This document shows positions 16,600 through 25,889 of a stretch of 64,000 nucleotides of DNA, piece by piece. The DNA is taken from positions 3,162,001 to 3,226,000 of the forward strand of contig NZ_CP011773.1 in assembly GCF_001021385.1 (NCBI RefSeq), in the 5' to 3' direction. The notes beneath the pieces were generated by a model. The model saw only the letters and a program-made list of their open reading frames with translations. It did no database searches and was not told the origin of the DNA. Source of the DNA: Mycobacterium sp. EPa45 (GTDB lineage: Bacteria > Actinomycetota > Actinomycetes > Mycobacteriales > Mycobacteriaceae). Each line of letters starts with the position of its first letter. Within the stretch, counting starts at the first letter, position 1. The position numbers and the translations under genes were made by a program.

Positions 16600-18522
16600 A
16601 TGAGCATTGGACGATCTGCCGTTGCGCTGAGCGCAGAAGTCGATACGCAGACGCTGCGCGAACACTTGCAGCAGGCCGACCCCGGCGTTCTGGTCGCCGT
16701 CTTGACGCAGATGACGGGTGACCCATCGGTGATCGACCGGTATGCCGCAAAGATCGACCACGTTCCCGACCCGCCGGAACGTCGAGGGACGACCGATCCG
16801 GACACGATTTACGCACTGGCTGACGACATCATCGCCGCACTCGGCAGATCCCAGCCCGCCGGGTTGGCCGACGCCGCCGATCGTGAACTGTTCATCAAGC
16901 TCCTGCCCATCGCATTGGGCGCCGACGTCGACGACGAACACGTCGACCTGCTTCTCGAGCAGGGTGGCTTTCGGCCCTCACAGCCGACACTGCCACGCAC
17001 CGCCCCGATCCCGTCGACCACCTCGATGGCGATCATCGGCGCGGGCCTTGCCGGCATCGCAGTCGCTCTGGCCGCGGCGGAGGAAGGCGTGCACTTCCAA
17101 ATCTATGACCGCAATGACGAAGTCGGTGGAACCTGGCTTACGACGACCTATCCGGGAATCGGCGTGGATACGCCCTCGGCCTACTACTCGCTGTCCCGGG
17201 AGGTGAACCCCAACTGGTCGAACTACTATCCGCAAGGCGCGGAGTACCAGGCGTACCTGGTGGCGTTGGCTGACAAACACGATCTTCGCCGTCACATCCG
17301 ATTCGGCACCGAAGTGGAAGCGCTGTGGTGGGACGAGCAGCGCCAGCAGTGGCAGATCCATTCTTGCGCCGCCGACGGCACCCGGAGCGTCGACTATGCC
17401 AGCGTCGTCGTCACCGCGGCCGGCTACCTCAACCGGCCGCGCTTCCCGGATGTGAAGGGACGAGACACGTTCGGCGGCATCAGTATCCACTCGGCGCAGT
17501 GGGACCCGGCCGTGGATCTTGCCGGCAAGAAGGTGGCCGTGATCGGTGCGGGCTGCACTGCCGTGCAGATCGTGGACGCCTGTGTCGACGACGTCGAACA
17601 TCTCACCGTCTTCCAACGCCAACCACACTGGGTGGCCCCGCGTAAGCGGCTCTCCGACGAGGTGCCCGAGCATCGTCGCTATCTGGGACGGGTGCTGCCC
17701 TTCTATGCGATGTGGCACCGGCTCAAGTCCTACTGGGGCACGGCCGACAACAACTATCCGGTCATTCTGCAAGACCCCGAGTGGGCGCGGGATCATCTGT
17801 CGATCTCACCGGCCAACGACGTGTTGCTGCAGATGTGTCTGGACTACATCGACCGCACTTTCGGTGCCGGAACGGAATTGGCGCGAAAGGTCACCCCGGA
17901 TTTCGCGCCGTATGGCAAGCGCATCATCCGCGACCCGGGCGGCTATTACGCCGCGCTGACGCGCGACCATGTCGACGTCGAGGCCAGTGAACCCGCCGAG
18001 GTGAACGCCGACGGCATTCTCACCGCCGACGGCCGCCAGATCGACCTCGACGTCATCGTCTACGCCACCGGATATCACTTGGACTTCCTGTCGACTGTCG
18101 ATATCCGCGGCCGCGATGGCAAGACCCTCGCGGGGGAGTGGGGGATGAGCCCGCGTGCGTACCGCGGTGGCACCGTACCGGGATTCCCCAACCTGTTCAT
18201 CACCTCGGCGCCGAACTACAGCCCAGGCCATGGTGCTGGCGCCAATTTCTCGATGGAAGTGCTGGCGCACTACATCGTGGAATGCCTGCAACTCATGGCG
18301 TTGCGCGATGCGCGCACCATCGAGGTGACCCAGCGGGCGTTCGATGACTACGTCGCCGAGATCGAAGCGGCGATGCAGCGCACCGTATGGTGTCACACCC
18401 CGAACGCTCACACGTACTACCGATCAGGGTCCGGCAGGGTCGTCGTGGCCACCCCGTACCGGCTGGTCGACCTGTGGCACCAGCACCGGGCTCCCATCGA
18501 AGACGATTTCATCCTGCAATGA
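16600..18522 (+). CDS. Baeyer-Villiger-type flavin monooxygenase with N-terminal extension
   Basis: 640 residues. Two Rossmann motifs (IIGAGLAGIA near 145 and VIGAGCTAVQ near 312) flank a variant of the Baeyer-Villiger fingerprint, FGGISIHSAQWDP, with Ser in place of the usual Thr after His. About 140 residues precede the first Rossmann motif, an arrangement like 4-hydroxyacetophenone monooxygenase. It would insert one oxygen into a ketone to give an ester or lactone, using NADPH and FAD. It overlaps the next SDR gene by 4 bp, so alcohol oxidation and oxygen insertion may be consecutive steps. Confidence 0.85.
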   Translation: MSIGRSAVALSAEVDTQTLREHLQQADPGVLVAVLTQMTGDPSVIDRYAAKIDHVPDPPERRGTTDPDTIYALADDIIAALGRSQPAGLADAADRELFIKLLPIALGADVDDEHVDLLLEQGGFRPSQPTLPRTAPIPSTTSMAIIGAGLAGIAVALAAAEEGVHFQIYDRNDEVGGTWLTTTYPGIGVDTPSAYYSLSREVNPNWSNYYPQGAEYQAYLVALADKHDLRRHIRFGTEVEALWWDEQRQQWQIHSCAADGTRSVDYASVVVTAAGYLNRPRFPDVKGRDTFGGISIHSAQWDPAVDLAGKKVAVIGAGCTAVQIVDACVDDVEHLTVFQRQPHWVAPRKRLSDEVPEHRRYLGRVLPFYAMWHRLKSYWGTADNNYPVILQDPEWARDHLSISPANDVLLQMCLDYIDRTFGAGTELARKVTPDFAPYGKRIIRDPGGYYAALTRDHVDVEASEPAEVNADGILTADGRQIDLDVIVYATGYHLDFLSTVDIRGRDGKTLAGEWGMSPRAYRGGTVPGFPNLFITSAPNYSPGHGAGANFSMEVLAHYIVECLQLMALRDARTIEVTQRAFDDYVAEIEAAMQRTVWCHTPNAHTYYRSGSGRVVVATPYRLVDLWHQHRAPIEDDFILQ

Positions 18523-19406
18523 CTCAACTCCTGGCCGGGAGAACGGCATTGGTGACGGGAAGCAGTCGCGGGATCGGCCGGGCGATCGCGCAGCGGTTGG
18601 CCGCGGAAGGCGCAACTGTCGCCGTCACCGCCCGCGCTTTCGAGCCTTCGCCGTCGGTGCGCGCGGGGGTCAGCGCGGCGTTGCCCGGCACCATCGAGGA
18701 AACGATCGCGCTCATTCAACAATCGGGCGGCGAGGCTTTCGGACTCGCAGCTGACCTCGACGATCCGGCTGCGCGAGACGGCCTGGTGGACGCCGTGGTG
18801 CAACGCACCGGTCGGATCGACGTCGTGGTCAACAATGCCGGCTACGCGGACTATTCGGTTGTCGAGAAGATGTCCATCGAGACATTCGATCGAACCGTCG
18901 AGCACTATTTGAGAACCCCCTTCGTGTTGACGAAAGCTGCAGTGCCGCATATGCGGCGGCAGGGTGCCGGCTGGATCGTGAACGTCGGCTCAGTCACCGG
19001 TGTTGCACCGGTTCGTCCCTATCGCGACTACAACATGACCGCGGGCGACGTGATCTATGCGTCATGTAAGGCTGCGCTGCACCGCTTCACTCAAGGTGTC
19101 GCCGCCGAACTGCTCGACGCCAACATCGCGGTCAATTGTGTCGGACCGTCGTCGGCGGTGCGCACTCCCGGCGCTGCGTCACTCATACCGGACGATTTCC
19201 CAACCGAGCCAGTGGAATACCTGGCCGAGACGGTCTTGGCCATGTGTCATCTGCCGGCCGAACAACGAACGGGTCTGGTGGCGTTCAGCTTGCACTACCC
19301 GTGGTCACAGAATCTGCCGGTGCATTCGCTGGACGGGATCACCGTGTTGCCGGCCCTCGAGCCGCCGGCGATGGCGAACCCGAATATCCGCCCTGCGGGA
19401 CTCTAG
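18519..19406 (+). CDS. short-chain dehydrogenase/reductase
   Basis: 295 residues. TGSSRGIGRA, VVVNNAGYAD and YASCKAALHRF are the SDR cofactor, NNAG and Tyr-x3-Lys motifs. The spacing between the catalytic Ser (VGSVTG) and the Tyr is longer than usual because of an insertion PVRPYRDYNMTAGDV, and the C-terminus departs from classical SDRs, lacking the usual final cofactor/substrate segment. The ATG overlaps the monooxygenase stop (ATGA), so the two are translated together. It ends overlapping the convergent Dabb gene by 4 bp. Confidence 0.82.
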   Translation: MTQLLAGRTALVTGSSRGIGRAIAQRLAAEGATVAVTARAFEPSPSVRAGVSAALPGTIEETIALIQQSGGEAFGLAADLDDPAARDGLVDAVVQRTGRIDVVVNNAGYADYSVVEKMSIETFDRTVEHYLRTPFVLTKAAVPHMRRQGAGWIVNVGSVTGVAPVRPYRDYNMTAGDVIYASCKAALHRFTQGVAAELLDANIAVNCVGPSSAVRTPGAASLIPDDFPTEPVEYLAETVLAMCHLPAEQRTGLVAFSLHYPWSQNLPVHSLDGITVLPALEPPAMANPNIRPAGL

Positions 19407-20377
19407 AGGACCGGTGTCCTCGTGTCGCAAAAGCTGTGACACACCCGATCTCGGACGATCATGTCGGTCGTCTCCGGATCGAACCAGCGGTCGACCACAG
19501 CCCAGTGGACGGGGTGCATCAGGTACGGGCCGATCAAACCGTCGACATCGGTGAATTCCTGCTCGAACACATGGGTCCACTGGGTCGTACCGACTGCTTG
19601 CACGACTCGGCTCAGCTGCCAGGCCTGGATCGTCGGTACATAGCGCGGCATCATCGCCAGTTCCTGCTCGAATGACAAGACGTCGTCAGCGGGTACGTCC
19701 GGCGGCACGCGCAACAGCAGCGTCCGGTACACCGTGCCGTTGCCGCGACGCCGCGATGTTCCGCGGTAGGTGGCACCATTGACGCGCGTGATCGCGGGGT
19801 GATCCAGTGTTATGTCGAATTCGGTTTCGGCTCCGGTCTTCTCGTCTGAGAACCGCATGTGCACCAGGATGTCACCGCCGTTGCGGGACCCTGGCAACGT
19901 CGGTTGAACCAACCACCGCAATGGTTGCGCGGCGTCGGCCGCCTTCCGCAGCCCGTCCAGAACCCGCTCCCGTTCGGACTCCACGACGTCGAGCAATCTG
20001 GTCACACCGACGGTGGTGACATCGGGCGGCAAGTCAGCCTGAAAATTGGTGCTTTCCACGTCATCGGCGCGACTCGCGACGCTGCGGTTGCGTTCGAGTA
20101 CAAGGTCTGAGATGTCGGTCCACCAGTGGGCAATCGTCGGGTCTGGCCGTCCCTGCCAGGTCATCTGCCACCATGCCTGGGGGCTCGGCAGCGACCAGGT
20201 GATCGTCACGACGTTGGGACGGTCGTCGAACCAGATCGGCGGGCTCACCAGCACATCGCGTAGTTCCATTCCACGCTCGCGGGCCCCGGGAGCGTAGCCG
20301 GACAGATAGGCGTCGATGAAGGCCTGCGCGCAGCCCGGCGCGGTCACCACCCGGTCGACGACGAACACCTCAGCCAT
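19403..20377 (-). CDS. two-part protein with C-terminal Dabb (dimeric alpha/beta barrel) domain
   Basis: 324 residues. The last about 100 residues (QAWQLSRVVQA..QWTHVFEQEFTDVDGLIGPYLMHPVHWAVVDRWF) have the stress-responsive alpha/beta-barrel pattern. The first about 110 residues (EVFVVDRVVTAPGCAQAFIDAYLSGYAPGARERGMEL) look like a related ferredoxin-like half, so two or three barrel units may be joined. Dabb proteins act as small-molecule cyclases, decarboxylases or binding proteins. It overlaps the end of the upstream hydrolase gene by 8 bp and belongs to the IclR/hydrolase transcription unit. Confidence 0.65.
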   Translation of the reverse strand: MAEVFVVDRVVTAPGCAQAFIDAYLSGYAPGARERGMELRDVLVSPPIWFDDRPNVVTITWSLPSPQAWWQMTWQGRPDPTIAHWWTDISDLVLERNRSVASRADDVESTNFQADLPPDVTTVGVTRLLDVVESERERVLDGLRKAADAAQPLRWLVQPTLPGSRNGGDILVHMRFSDEKTGAETEFDITLDHPAITRVNGATYRGTSRRRGNGTVYRTLLLRVPPDVPADDVLSFEQELAMMPRYVPTIQAWQLSRVVQAVGTTQWTHVFEQEFTDVDGLIGPYLMHPVHWAVVDRWFDPETTDMIVRDRVCHSFCDTRTPVL

Positions 20378-21293
20378 GAAGCAACTCAGCGAGCGAGCGG
20401 CTGGCGTCGCGGCGCGCGGTGCGGGCGAGGTCGAGCATGGGCATCGTCATGAAACCGTGGATTCCCCCGTCGAAAGTGCAGCGGGTGGTGGATACCCCGG
20501 CCGCGGTCAGGGCGTCGGCATAGGCGATGCCCTCGTCGCGCAGCGGATCATGACCGGCGATGACGACGACCGCGGGCGGCAGCCCACTTAGATCTGCGTG
20601 CAGAGGTGCGGCGTACGGATGCCGTCGATCGCCAAAGTCCGGAACGTACTGATCCCAATACCATTGCAGCGCAGGGCGGGGATTGTAGTAGCCGCGGCCG
20701 AACCGCTGGTACGACTCGGTGTCGAAGTCGGCGTCGATCACCGGGTACACCAACAGCTGCGCGGCGATGGCGGGACCGCCGCGGTCGCGCGCCATCAATG
20801 CGGTGACCGCCGCGAGATTCCCGCCCGCGCTGTCGCCTCCGACGGCAATCCTGGTGGCATCGCCACCCAACTCGGAAGCATGCGCGGCTGCCCACTCGGT
20901 GACAGCAAGGACATCTTCGGCCGCGGTCGGCCAGCGATGCTCGGGTGCGAGCCGATAGTCGACCGAAACCATCACGGCGGGAATGAGATTGGCGAAATTG
21001 CGGCACAGGCCGTCATGGCTGTCGAGGTCACAGAACACGAACCCGCCGCCGTGTGCGTACACCAGTACCGGCAGGGGCTCGTCGGCGCTGGGCCGATACA
21101 CCCGGACCCCGACCGTGCCACCACTGACAGCGACCTGATGGTCGGCTACGCGGGCAACCGGTTCGGGGTTCGGGTTCGCGACGAAGCGGGAGCGGATCGT
21201 GGCACGGGCCTGCGCTCCGGTCATCGTGTGCACCGGCGGGAAGCCGGAATCGAGAGTCTCGATCAGATCGGCGATCTGGGGGTCGAGCGTCAC
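20370..21293 (-). CDS. HSL-family alpha/beta hydrolase
   Basis: 307 residues with HGGG at 81-84, GDSAGG (Ser155), Asp249 (AGHDP) and His279 (GGIHGFM). The motif order and spacing match the other HSL-type hydrolase at 11302, indicating the same subfamily. It starts at GTG overlapping the IclR stop by 4 bp; a longer upstream reading has low-complexity Arg/Ser sequence and is rejected. Cleavage of an ester or lactone, perhaps from a BVMO, is the likely role. Confidence 0.85.
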   Translation of the reverse strand: MTLDPQIADLIETLDSGFPPVHTMTGAQARATIRSRFVANPNPEPVARVADHQVAVSGGTVGVRVYRPSADEPLPVLVYAHGGGFVFCDLDSHDGLCRNFANLIPAVMVSVDYRLAPEHRWPTAAEDVLAVTEWAAAHASELGGDATRIAVGGDSAGGNLAAVTALMARDRGGPAIAAQLLVYPVIDADFDTESYQRFGRGYYNPRPALQWYWDQYVPDFGDRRHPYAAPLHADLSGLPPAVVVIAGHDPLRDEGIAYADALTAAGVSTTRCTFDGGIHGFMTMPMLDLARTARRDASRSLAELLHG

Positions 21294-22114
21294 GCCGGCT
21301 GAAGGGTGCGTGGAACAGGACCACCGCGCAGCGGGCGAAGCGGTTGCAGGGTGGGCGCGACTCGCTCGGGACCGTCTTCGGCACTGCGCCAGATAGCCAT
21401 GGCTGTCATTCTCACCGGTGCCACCAGACGATTGTCGAACGCCATCCGATTCATCGGCCCGCACACCGAGACCGCTGCGACGGCTCGTCCGGCGGGGCCG
21501 ATGGGGGCGGCCACGCAACCGAAGCCCGGCAGTGATTCTTCACGTTCGAAGGCAACGCCGTGCGCGCGGACCCTGGCCAGCTCGGCAGCCAGTTGGGGGG
21601 CCGACGCGATCGAGAATCGTGTCTTGCGGCCGGACAGGTCGACGTCGGTGATGCCGTTCTCCGCCAGGATCGCTTTGCCGACGGCCGTGCAGTGCGCCGG
21701 CTGACGCCCACCGACGCGCGTGGGGACCGCGGCGCCCAGCTGGTCACCGATCTTCTCCAGGTACACCACGTCGGAGCCGTCGAGGACGGCCAGGTGCACC
21801 ACCAGCCCGGTCGCCCGGTGCAGGTCGCGCAGCACGGGGATGGCGGCCCGATGGATCCGGTCCTGATGCAGCGCGAGTGATCCCAGTTCGACCAGGCGCA
21901 TGCCCAGTTCGTAGTCGCGGCCCTCCCGCCTCAGCCACCGCAGTGCGACGAGGCGCTCGAGCATCCGGTGTGCCGACGACCGCGGAAGTCCCGTGCGTCG
22001 CACGATCTGGGCCAGAGTCAGCCGCCCCGGCCCGTCGAATGCATCCAGGACCAGCGAAATCCGGTCGATGACGGCACTCGGCGTCTCGCCCGCCTTCTCG
22101 ACAGCCATTGTCAT
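21290..22114 (-). CDS. IclR-family transcriptional regulator
   Basis: 274 residues. The N-terminal winged helix (RISLVLDAFDGPGRLTLAQI, then TGLPRSSAHRMLERLVALRWL) and the C-terminal effector domain (GRQPAHCTAVGKAILAE, GVAFEREESLPGFGCVAAPI) are typical of IclR. AGGAGG precedes the ATG. It is the first gene of a unit containing the hydrolase and Dabb genes. A perfect 19-bp palindrome lies just upstream at 22148, a likely autoregulatory operator. IclR proteins frequently control aromatic ring-cleavage operons, which fits the neighbouring dioxygenase genes. Confidence 0.88.
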   Translation of the reverse strand: MTMAVEKAGETPSAVIDRISLVLDAFDGPGRLTLAQIVRRTGLPRSSAHRMLERLVALRWLRREGRDYELGMRLVELGSLALHQDRIHRAAIPVLRDLHRATGLVVHLAVLDGSDVVYLEKIGDQLGAAVPTRVGGRQPAHCTAVGKAILAENGITDVDLSGRKTRFSIASAPQLAAELARVRAHGVAFEREESLPGFGCVAAPIGPAGRAVAAVSVCGPMNRMAFDNRLVAPVRMTAMAIWRSAEDGPERVAPTLQPLRPLRGGPVPRTLQPA

Positions 22115-22147
22115 GAGGGCCTCCTAGCTACAGCATGCCAACCAGGC

Positions 22148-22166
22148 ATATGACTATTAGTCATAT
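22148..22166. promoter_or_regulatory. perfect 19-bp palindrome, candidate IclR operator
   Basis: ATATGACTA-T-TAGTCATAT: two perfect 9-bp arms around one central base, in an AT-rich patch 34 bp upstream of the IclR start codon and 54 bp downstream of the flavoprotein stop. The AT-rich arms can also act as a -10 region, so binding there would block transcription. Confidence 0.65.
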
Positions 22167-22219
22167 AGTTGTAGCACGGCGGTGTGGGCGCTGTCACACG
22201 AAACATGCGGAGGCGGTCG

Positions 22220-23692
22220 TCAGGCCTTTGCGGCAGCGCGACCGGCTCGGCGGCCGTAGAAGCTGCCGTCGCCGAGCGAGACGCCGCTGGCGTACCCCCA
22301 GGCCGCCAGTCCTGCTGTGCAGCGGCCCGCCGCGAAGAGCCCCGGGATCGGGTTGCCGCTGACGTGGAGCACTTCGCCGTCCAATGAGGTCATCAAGCCG
22401 CCGAGGGTGAACCCGCCGCAGCTGGCCCGCAGGTCGATCGCACCGACCGGGGTGCCGACGGGTTTGATCCACTCCGGCTTCTTGTGCAGCAACGGATCCT
22501 CGCCGCGGGCGGCCGCGTCGTTGTAGGTGCTGATCGTGGTCTGCAGCGAGCCGACGGGCAGTCCGATCTCTGCCTCCAGCTCGGCGATTGTTTCGCATAC
22601 CCATGTCGCGGGTCTTTTGAGAAAGGGGGTGGCTGAGGTCGCCGCCATCGCGTCATCCTGAGCGTCGCTGTCGATGATCAGGTAGGCGGTGTCCTCCTGC
22701 CGGTACAGCGTCAGCTGACCGATCCGGCCGGAGTACATGTCCTCGGGGACATATCGCTGGCCGAGGCCGTTGACGAGAACACCGCGCACGGTCTGTTGCG
22801 GATCGATCAGGAACGCCACCTCGGTGGCGTCCATGTGTGCGAGGTCTGCGCCGAGGGCCTGTGCCATGCGGATGGCACGACCGTCGTGTTGTTCAATCGA
22901 CGCCGCGGGGCGCCCCGCGATTGCCGGGGCGAATTGCTTGACCATCGACTCGCTGTAGGCGAAGCTGCCCGCGGCCAGCATGACCCCGCGCCGGGCGCGC
23001 ACCCGCACCGTCTCGCCGTACTGTCGCGCCAGCACGCCCGCCACCCGGCCGTCGGACTCGACGATGAGCGCCCGCGCTCGGACGTCATAAACGGCTCTCA
23101 CACCGAGCGACGTCGCGGTCTCGACCAGCGGCTTCATCAACATGAAACCACCGCTCTTCTCACCGGCGACTTTCCCGGCCATCTGCGGGATGTGCCCGCG
23201 CGGAGCGGGTTCGGCGATCGTGTTGAACGGGTAGGCGTTCTCCCCGCCGGTGAACATCAGGCCCTGGTCGCCGGGTGGCTCCCAGCCCGGCTCGCCCCAG
23301 AATTCCGGTTTGAACGGCACGCCGCAATCGGTGAGCCAGTCGAAGTGGTCAAGACTGCCCTCGCAGTAATCCGCGATACGGGCCTCATCGGCGCCCGGCC
23401 CCATCGCCACATTGAGGAACGCCGCCATGTTTTGCGGCGAATCGTCGAAGCCGCAGGCTTTCTGGATCGGTGTGCCGCCCCCGAGGTAGATGAAACCGCC
23501 TGCCATCGCCGCGGCACCACCCCACGACCCGGTGCGTTCGAGCACCAGGACATCGGCACCCCCGCGCGCCGCTTCGACCGCAGCCGCGGCACCCGCGATG
23601 CCGTAGCCGACGATGACCACGTCGGCCTCGTGGTCCCAACTCTCGATCGACGACGCCGGGACTCCGGTGACGTCATCCTCGGTCGGTGTCAT
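22220..23692 (-). CDS. KstD/fumarate-reductase-type flavoprotein, module copy 1
   Basis: 490 residues. FAD motif VIVGYGIAGAAAAVEAARGG and ERTGSWGGAAAMAGG near the N-terminus; C-terminal GRCTAGLAAWGYASGVSLGDGSFYGRRAG closes the flavin site. The family is that of 3-ketosteroid dehydrogenases, but the KstD tyrosine block YPGGG is missing, so the reaction may be desaturation or aromatisation of another ring. The ATG at 23692 overlaps the dioxygenase stop by 4 bp (ATGA) and is preferred to an upstream start inside that gene. Its near twin is at 34031. Positioned last in its operon after the ring-cleavage genes. Confidence 0.8.
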   Translation of the reverse strand: MTPTEDDVTGVPASSIESWDHEADVVIVGYGIAGAAAAVEAARGGADVLVLERTGSWGGAAAMAGGFIYLGGGTPIQKACGFDDSPQNMAAFLNVAMGPGADEARIADYCEGSLDHFDWLTDCGVPFKPEFWGEPGWEPPGDQGLMFTGGENAYPFNTIAEPAPRGHIPQMAGKVAGEKSGGFMLMKPLVETATSLGVRAVYDVRARALIVESDGRVAGVLARQYGETVRVRARRGVMLAAGSFAYSESMVKQFAPAIAGRPAASIEQHDGRAIRMAQALGADLAHMDATEVAFLIDPQQTVRGVLVNGLGQRYVPEDMYSGRIGQLTLYRQEDTAYLIIDSDAQDDAMAATSATPFLKRPATWVCETIAELEAEIGLPVGSLQTTISTYNDAAARGEDPLLHKKPEWIKPVGTPVGAIDLRASCGGFTLGGLMTSLDGEVLHVSGNPIPGLFAAGRCTAGLAAWGYASGVSLGDGSFYGRRAGRAAAKA

Positions 23693-24597
23693 GGCCGCAT
23701 CGCCGCCGGAAGATCCGATACCCACTGGTGCCCCCAATAACTGTCGGCGGTTATCTCTTCTGCGGTGTAGTCGCTTTCGTCGACCAGCATGCCCGCAGTT
23801 CCGAATTCAATATCCCAATCACCCGGCGCGCGTACATAAAACGACACCATTTTGTCGTTCGTGTGCCGGCCCAGTGTCGACGACAGCGGATACCCGTGCG
23901 CGTTGACGCGATCAAGTGCCTGCCCGACGGCGTCGAGGGAATCGACCTCGACCATGAGGTGGATGAGACCCGGATCGCGCAGTGTCTGCGCCGGGCAGAT
24001 CGCGAGACTGTGATGACGCTGATTGACGCCCATGAACCGCACACGCAGCGGACCGAATTCGGGCGGTACCGGCACCCGGAACGCACCGCGCGACACGAAA
24101 CCGAGTACCTCGGTGTAGAAGTCGAAGAGCCCGTTCACGTCCAGCGCGGGCAGGACGACGTGTCCGAGTCCCTGGGCGCCGGTGACGAACCGAGCACCGA
24201 ACGGTGTGACGACGGGGGAATGGTCGAGTACCGCCCCGTGGAACACCTCCAATGACGTGCCCGCCGGATCGTCGAATGCGATGACCTCCTCCACCCGTCT
24301 GGCGTCTGCCTCATCGAGGGACAGCTGCTTGAACGGGATACCGGCAGTGTCGAGTGCGGCCTTCACCCGCTCGAGGTCGGCGTGGTCGCGTACCTCCCAT
24401 CCGACCGTGCGGATTTTGTCCACGTCGCCCGGGACGACGACGATCCGGGCGGCGCGTTCGTCCATGCGAAGGTACAGAGCGGTGTCGTCGGGACCCTTCC
24501 CCTCGGCGAAACCAAGTACGTCGAAGGCGAAGTGGCGCCAGCGACCGATATCGGCGGCCGCGACGGTGACATAGCCCAGACCTTTGATCAGACTCAT
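23689..24597 (-). CDS. HsaC-like extradiol catechol dioxygenase (VOC family), copy 1
   Basis: 302 residues, two VOC domains. Metal ligands of the C-terminal domain are visible as His146 (GLGHVVL), His213 (IHLMVEV) and Glu264 (WDIEFG). The catalytic His pair in RHHSLA (195/196), His245 (GRHTNDK) and Tyr254 are also present, as in HsaC and BphC. Type I enzymes with these residues cleave a catechol next to its hydroxyls using Fe(II) and O2. GAGGAGG lies before the ATG. It is 10 bp after the HsaA-like gene, so hydroxylation and ring cleavage are genetically linked. Confidence 0.92.
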   Translation of the reverse strand: MSLIKGLGYVTVAAADIGRWRHFAFDVLGFAEGKGPDDTALYLRMDERAARIVVVPGDVDKIRTVGWEVRDHADLERVKAALDTAGIPFKQLSLDEADARRVEEVIAFDDPAGTSLEVFHGAVLDHSPVVTPFGARFVTGAQGLGHVVLPALDVNGLFDFYTEVLGFVSRGAFRVPVPPEFGPLRVRFMGVNQRHHSLAICPAQTLRDPGLIHLMVEVDSLDAVGQALDRVNAHGYPLSSTLGRHTNDKMVSFYVRAPGDWDIEFGTAGMLVDESDYTAEEITADSYWGHQWVSDLPAAMRP

Positions 24598-24607
24598 GCG
24601 CTCCTCC

Positions 24608-25789
24608 TCAGATCATCGCTCGCAGCGGGCCCTGCGGATCGACGCCCAGCGAACTGAGCGCCGCCGCGTGGTAGATGGTTCCCGGCACATGGATGGCGTG
24701 GGCCTGGCCGACATGTACGTCGCGCCAATAACGTTGCAGCGGTTTGTCCATCCGGGCCGCATTGCCGCCACAGCGCGCGAAGATCTCGTCGACCGCGGAG
24801 ACCGCGCGCCATACCGCGCGCACCTGGGTGCGCCGTCCGGCGGCCCGGTCCTCGAAGGACACCTCGTGTCCGGAGTCGACGATGTCGTAGATGCGGTCGG
24901 CATTGGCGAGCAGTTCCTGCCGGGCGGCATTGATGTCGGCGGCGGCCTCACCAATGGCGTACATGACGTACGGGTCGTCCTTCACCGCCACCCCGCTGGC
25001 ATTGACCCGCTCTCGCTGATAATCCAGCGCGGCGGCAAGGGCGCCTTCGGCGATGCCGATGGTCGCCGCACTGATGCCGAGGGGGAACATCGTCGACCAT
25101 GGCATGAGGTAGAGAGTGTCGGTCATGCCCGCCTCGCGCTGAGCCGTGCCGTCCATCACCTTCGTCGCATCCATGGTGCGGTAGGCCGGCACGAATGCGT
25201 CCTTGACGATGACGTCTTTGGAGCCGGTACCGCGCAGCCCCACGACATTCCATGAGTCGTCGACGATCTCGTAGTCTTTGCGCGGCAGGATCATGTGGAG
25301 CATCTGCGGCGGCATGATCGGCTTGCCGTCGGCGTCGCCGAGCATCGCGCCGAGGAAGATCCAGTCACAGTGGTCGGTGCCGGAGCTGAACTGCCACCGG
25401 CCGTTGAAGAGGTAACCGCCGTCCACCGGCGTGGCCACGCCCTGCGGTGCGTAAGGCGAGGCGACCCAGGTATCGACGTCGTCAGCCCAGATCTCAACGG
25501 CAACCCTCGGATCGGCGTACGCCAGCTGATAGGGGTGCACACCCACCACACCGTTGATCCAACCGGCGGACGGATCGAGCGCAGCGGTGGCCATGACGGT
25601 CTCGGCGAACTCACGTGGATGAACTTCCAAGCCGCCGTGCGACTTCGGCTGCAGCAGCCGGATATTGCCCGCCGATTTCATCAGCTTGACGGTCTCGTCG
25701 GTGAGCTTGCCGATTCTCTCGGCCTCGACGCCCTGATCGCGGAGCTGCTCGGCGTTTCGCCGCACCCGGTCGATTACCCGCTCGGTCAT
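24608..25789 (-). CDS. HsaA-like flavin-dependent monooxygenase, copy 1
   Basis: 393 residues of the acyl-CoA-dehydrogenase-fold monooxygenase group (HsaA, HpaB-type). Typical are IRLLQPKSHGGLEVHP, AGWINGVVGVHPYQLA, WQFSSGTDHCDWIFLG, VGLRGTGSKDVIVKDAFVP and the C-terminal RYWRDVHVGQAHA. No ACAD catalytic Glu is in place, as expected. It uses reduced flavin from a partner reductase (HsaB type, not seen in the window) to hydroxylate a phenol ortho to its OH, giving a catechol for the dioxygenase downstream. Confidence 0.88.
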   Translation of the reverse strand: MTERVIDRVRRNAEQLRDQGVEAERIGKLTDETVKLMKSAGNIRLLQPKSHGGLEVHPREFAETVMATAALDPSAGWINGVVGVHPYQLAYADPRVAVEIWADDVDTWVASPYAPQGVATPVDGGYLFNGRWQFSSGTDHCDWIFLGAMLGDADGKPIMPPQMLHMILPRKDYEIVDDSWNVVGLRGTGSKDVIVKDAFVPAYRTMDATKVMDGTAQREAGMTDTLYLMPWSTMFPLGISAATIGIAEGALAAALDYQRERVNASGVAVKDDPYVMYAIGEAAADINAARQELLANADRIYDIVDSGHEVSFEDRAAGRRTQVRAVWRAVSAVDEIFARCGGNAARMDKPLQRYWRDVHVGQAHAIHVPGTIYHAAALSSLGVDPQGPLRAMI

Positions 25790-25889
25790 GATCTGTTCCT
25801 ATCTCGCTCGGCTGAGGCTGATCGTGTACCGCTGCTGCGACGGTGGCGGTGAGGATTCCCGGTCAGCGGAAAGCCGGCGCGGGCCACAG

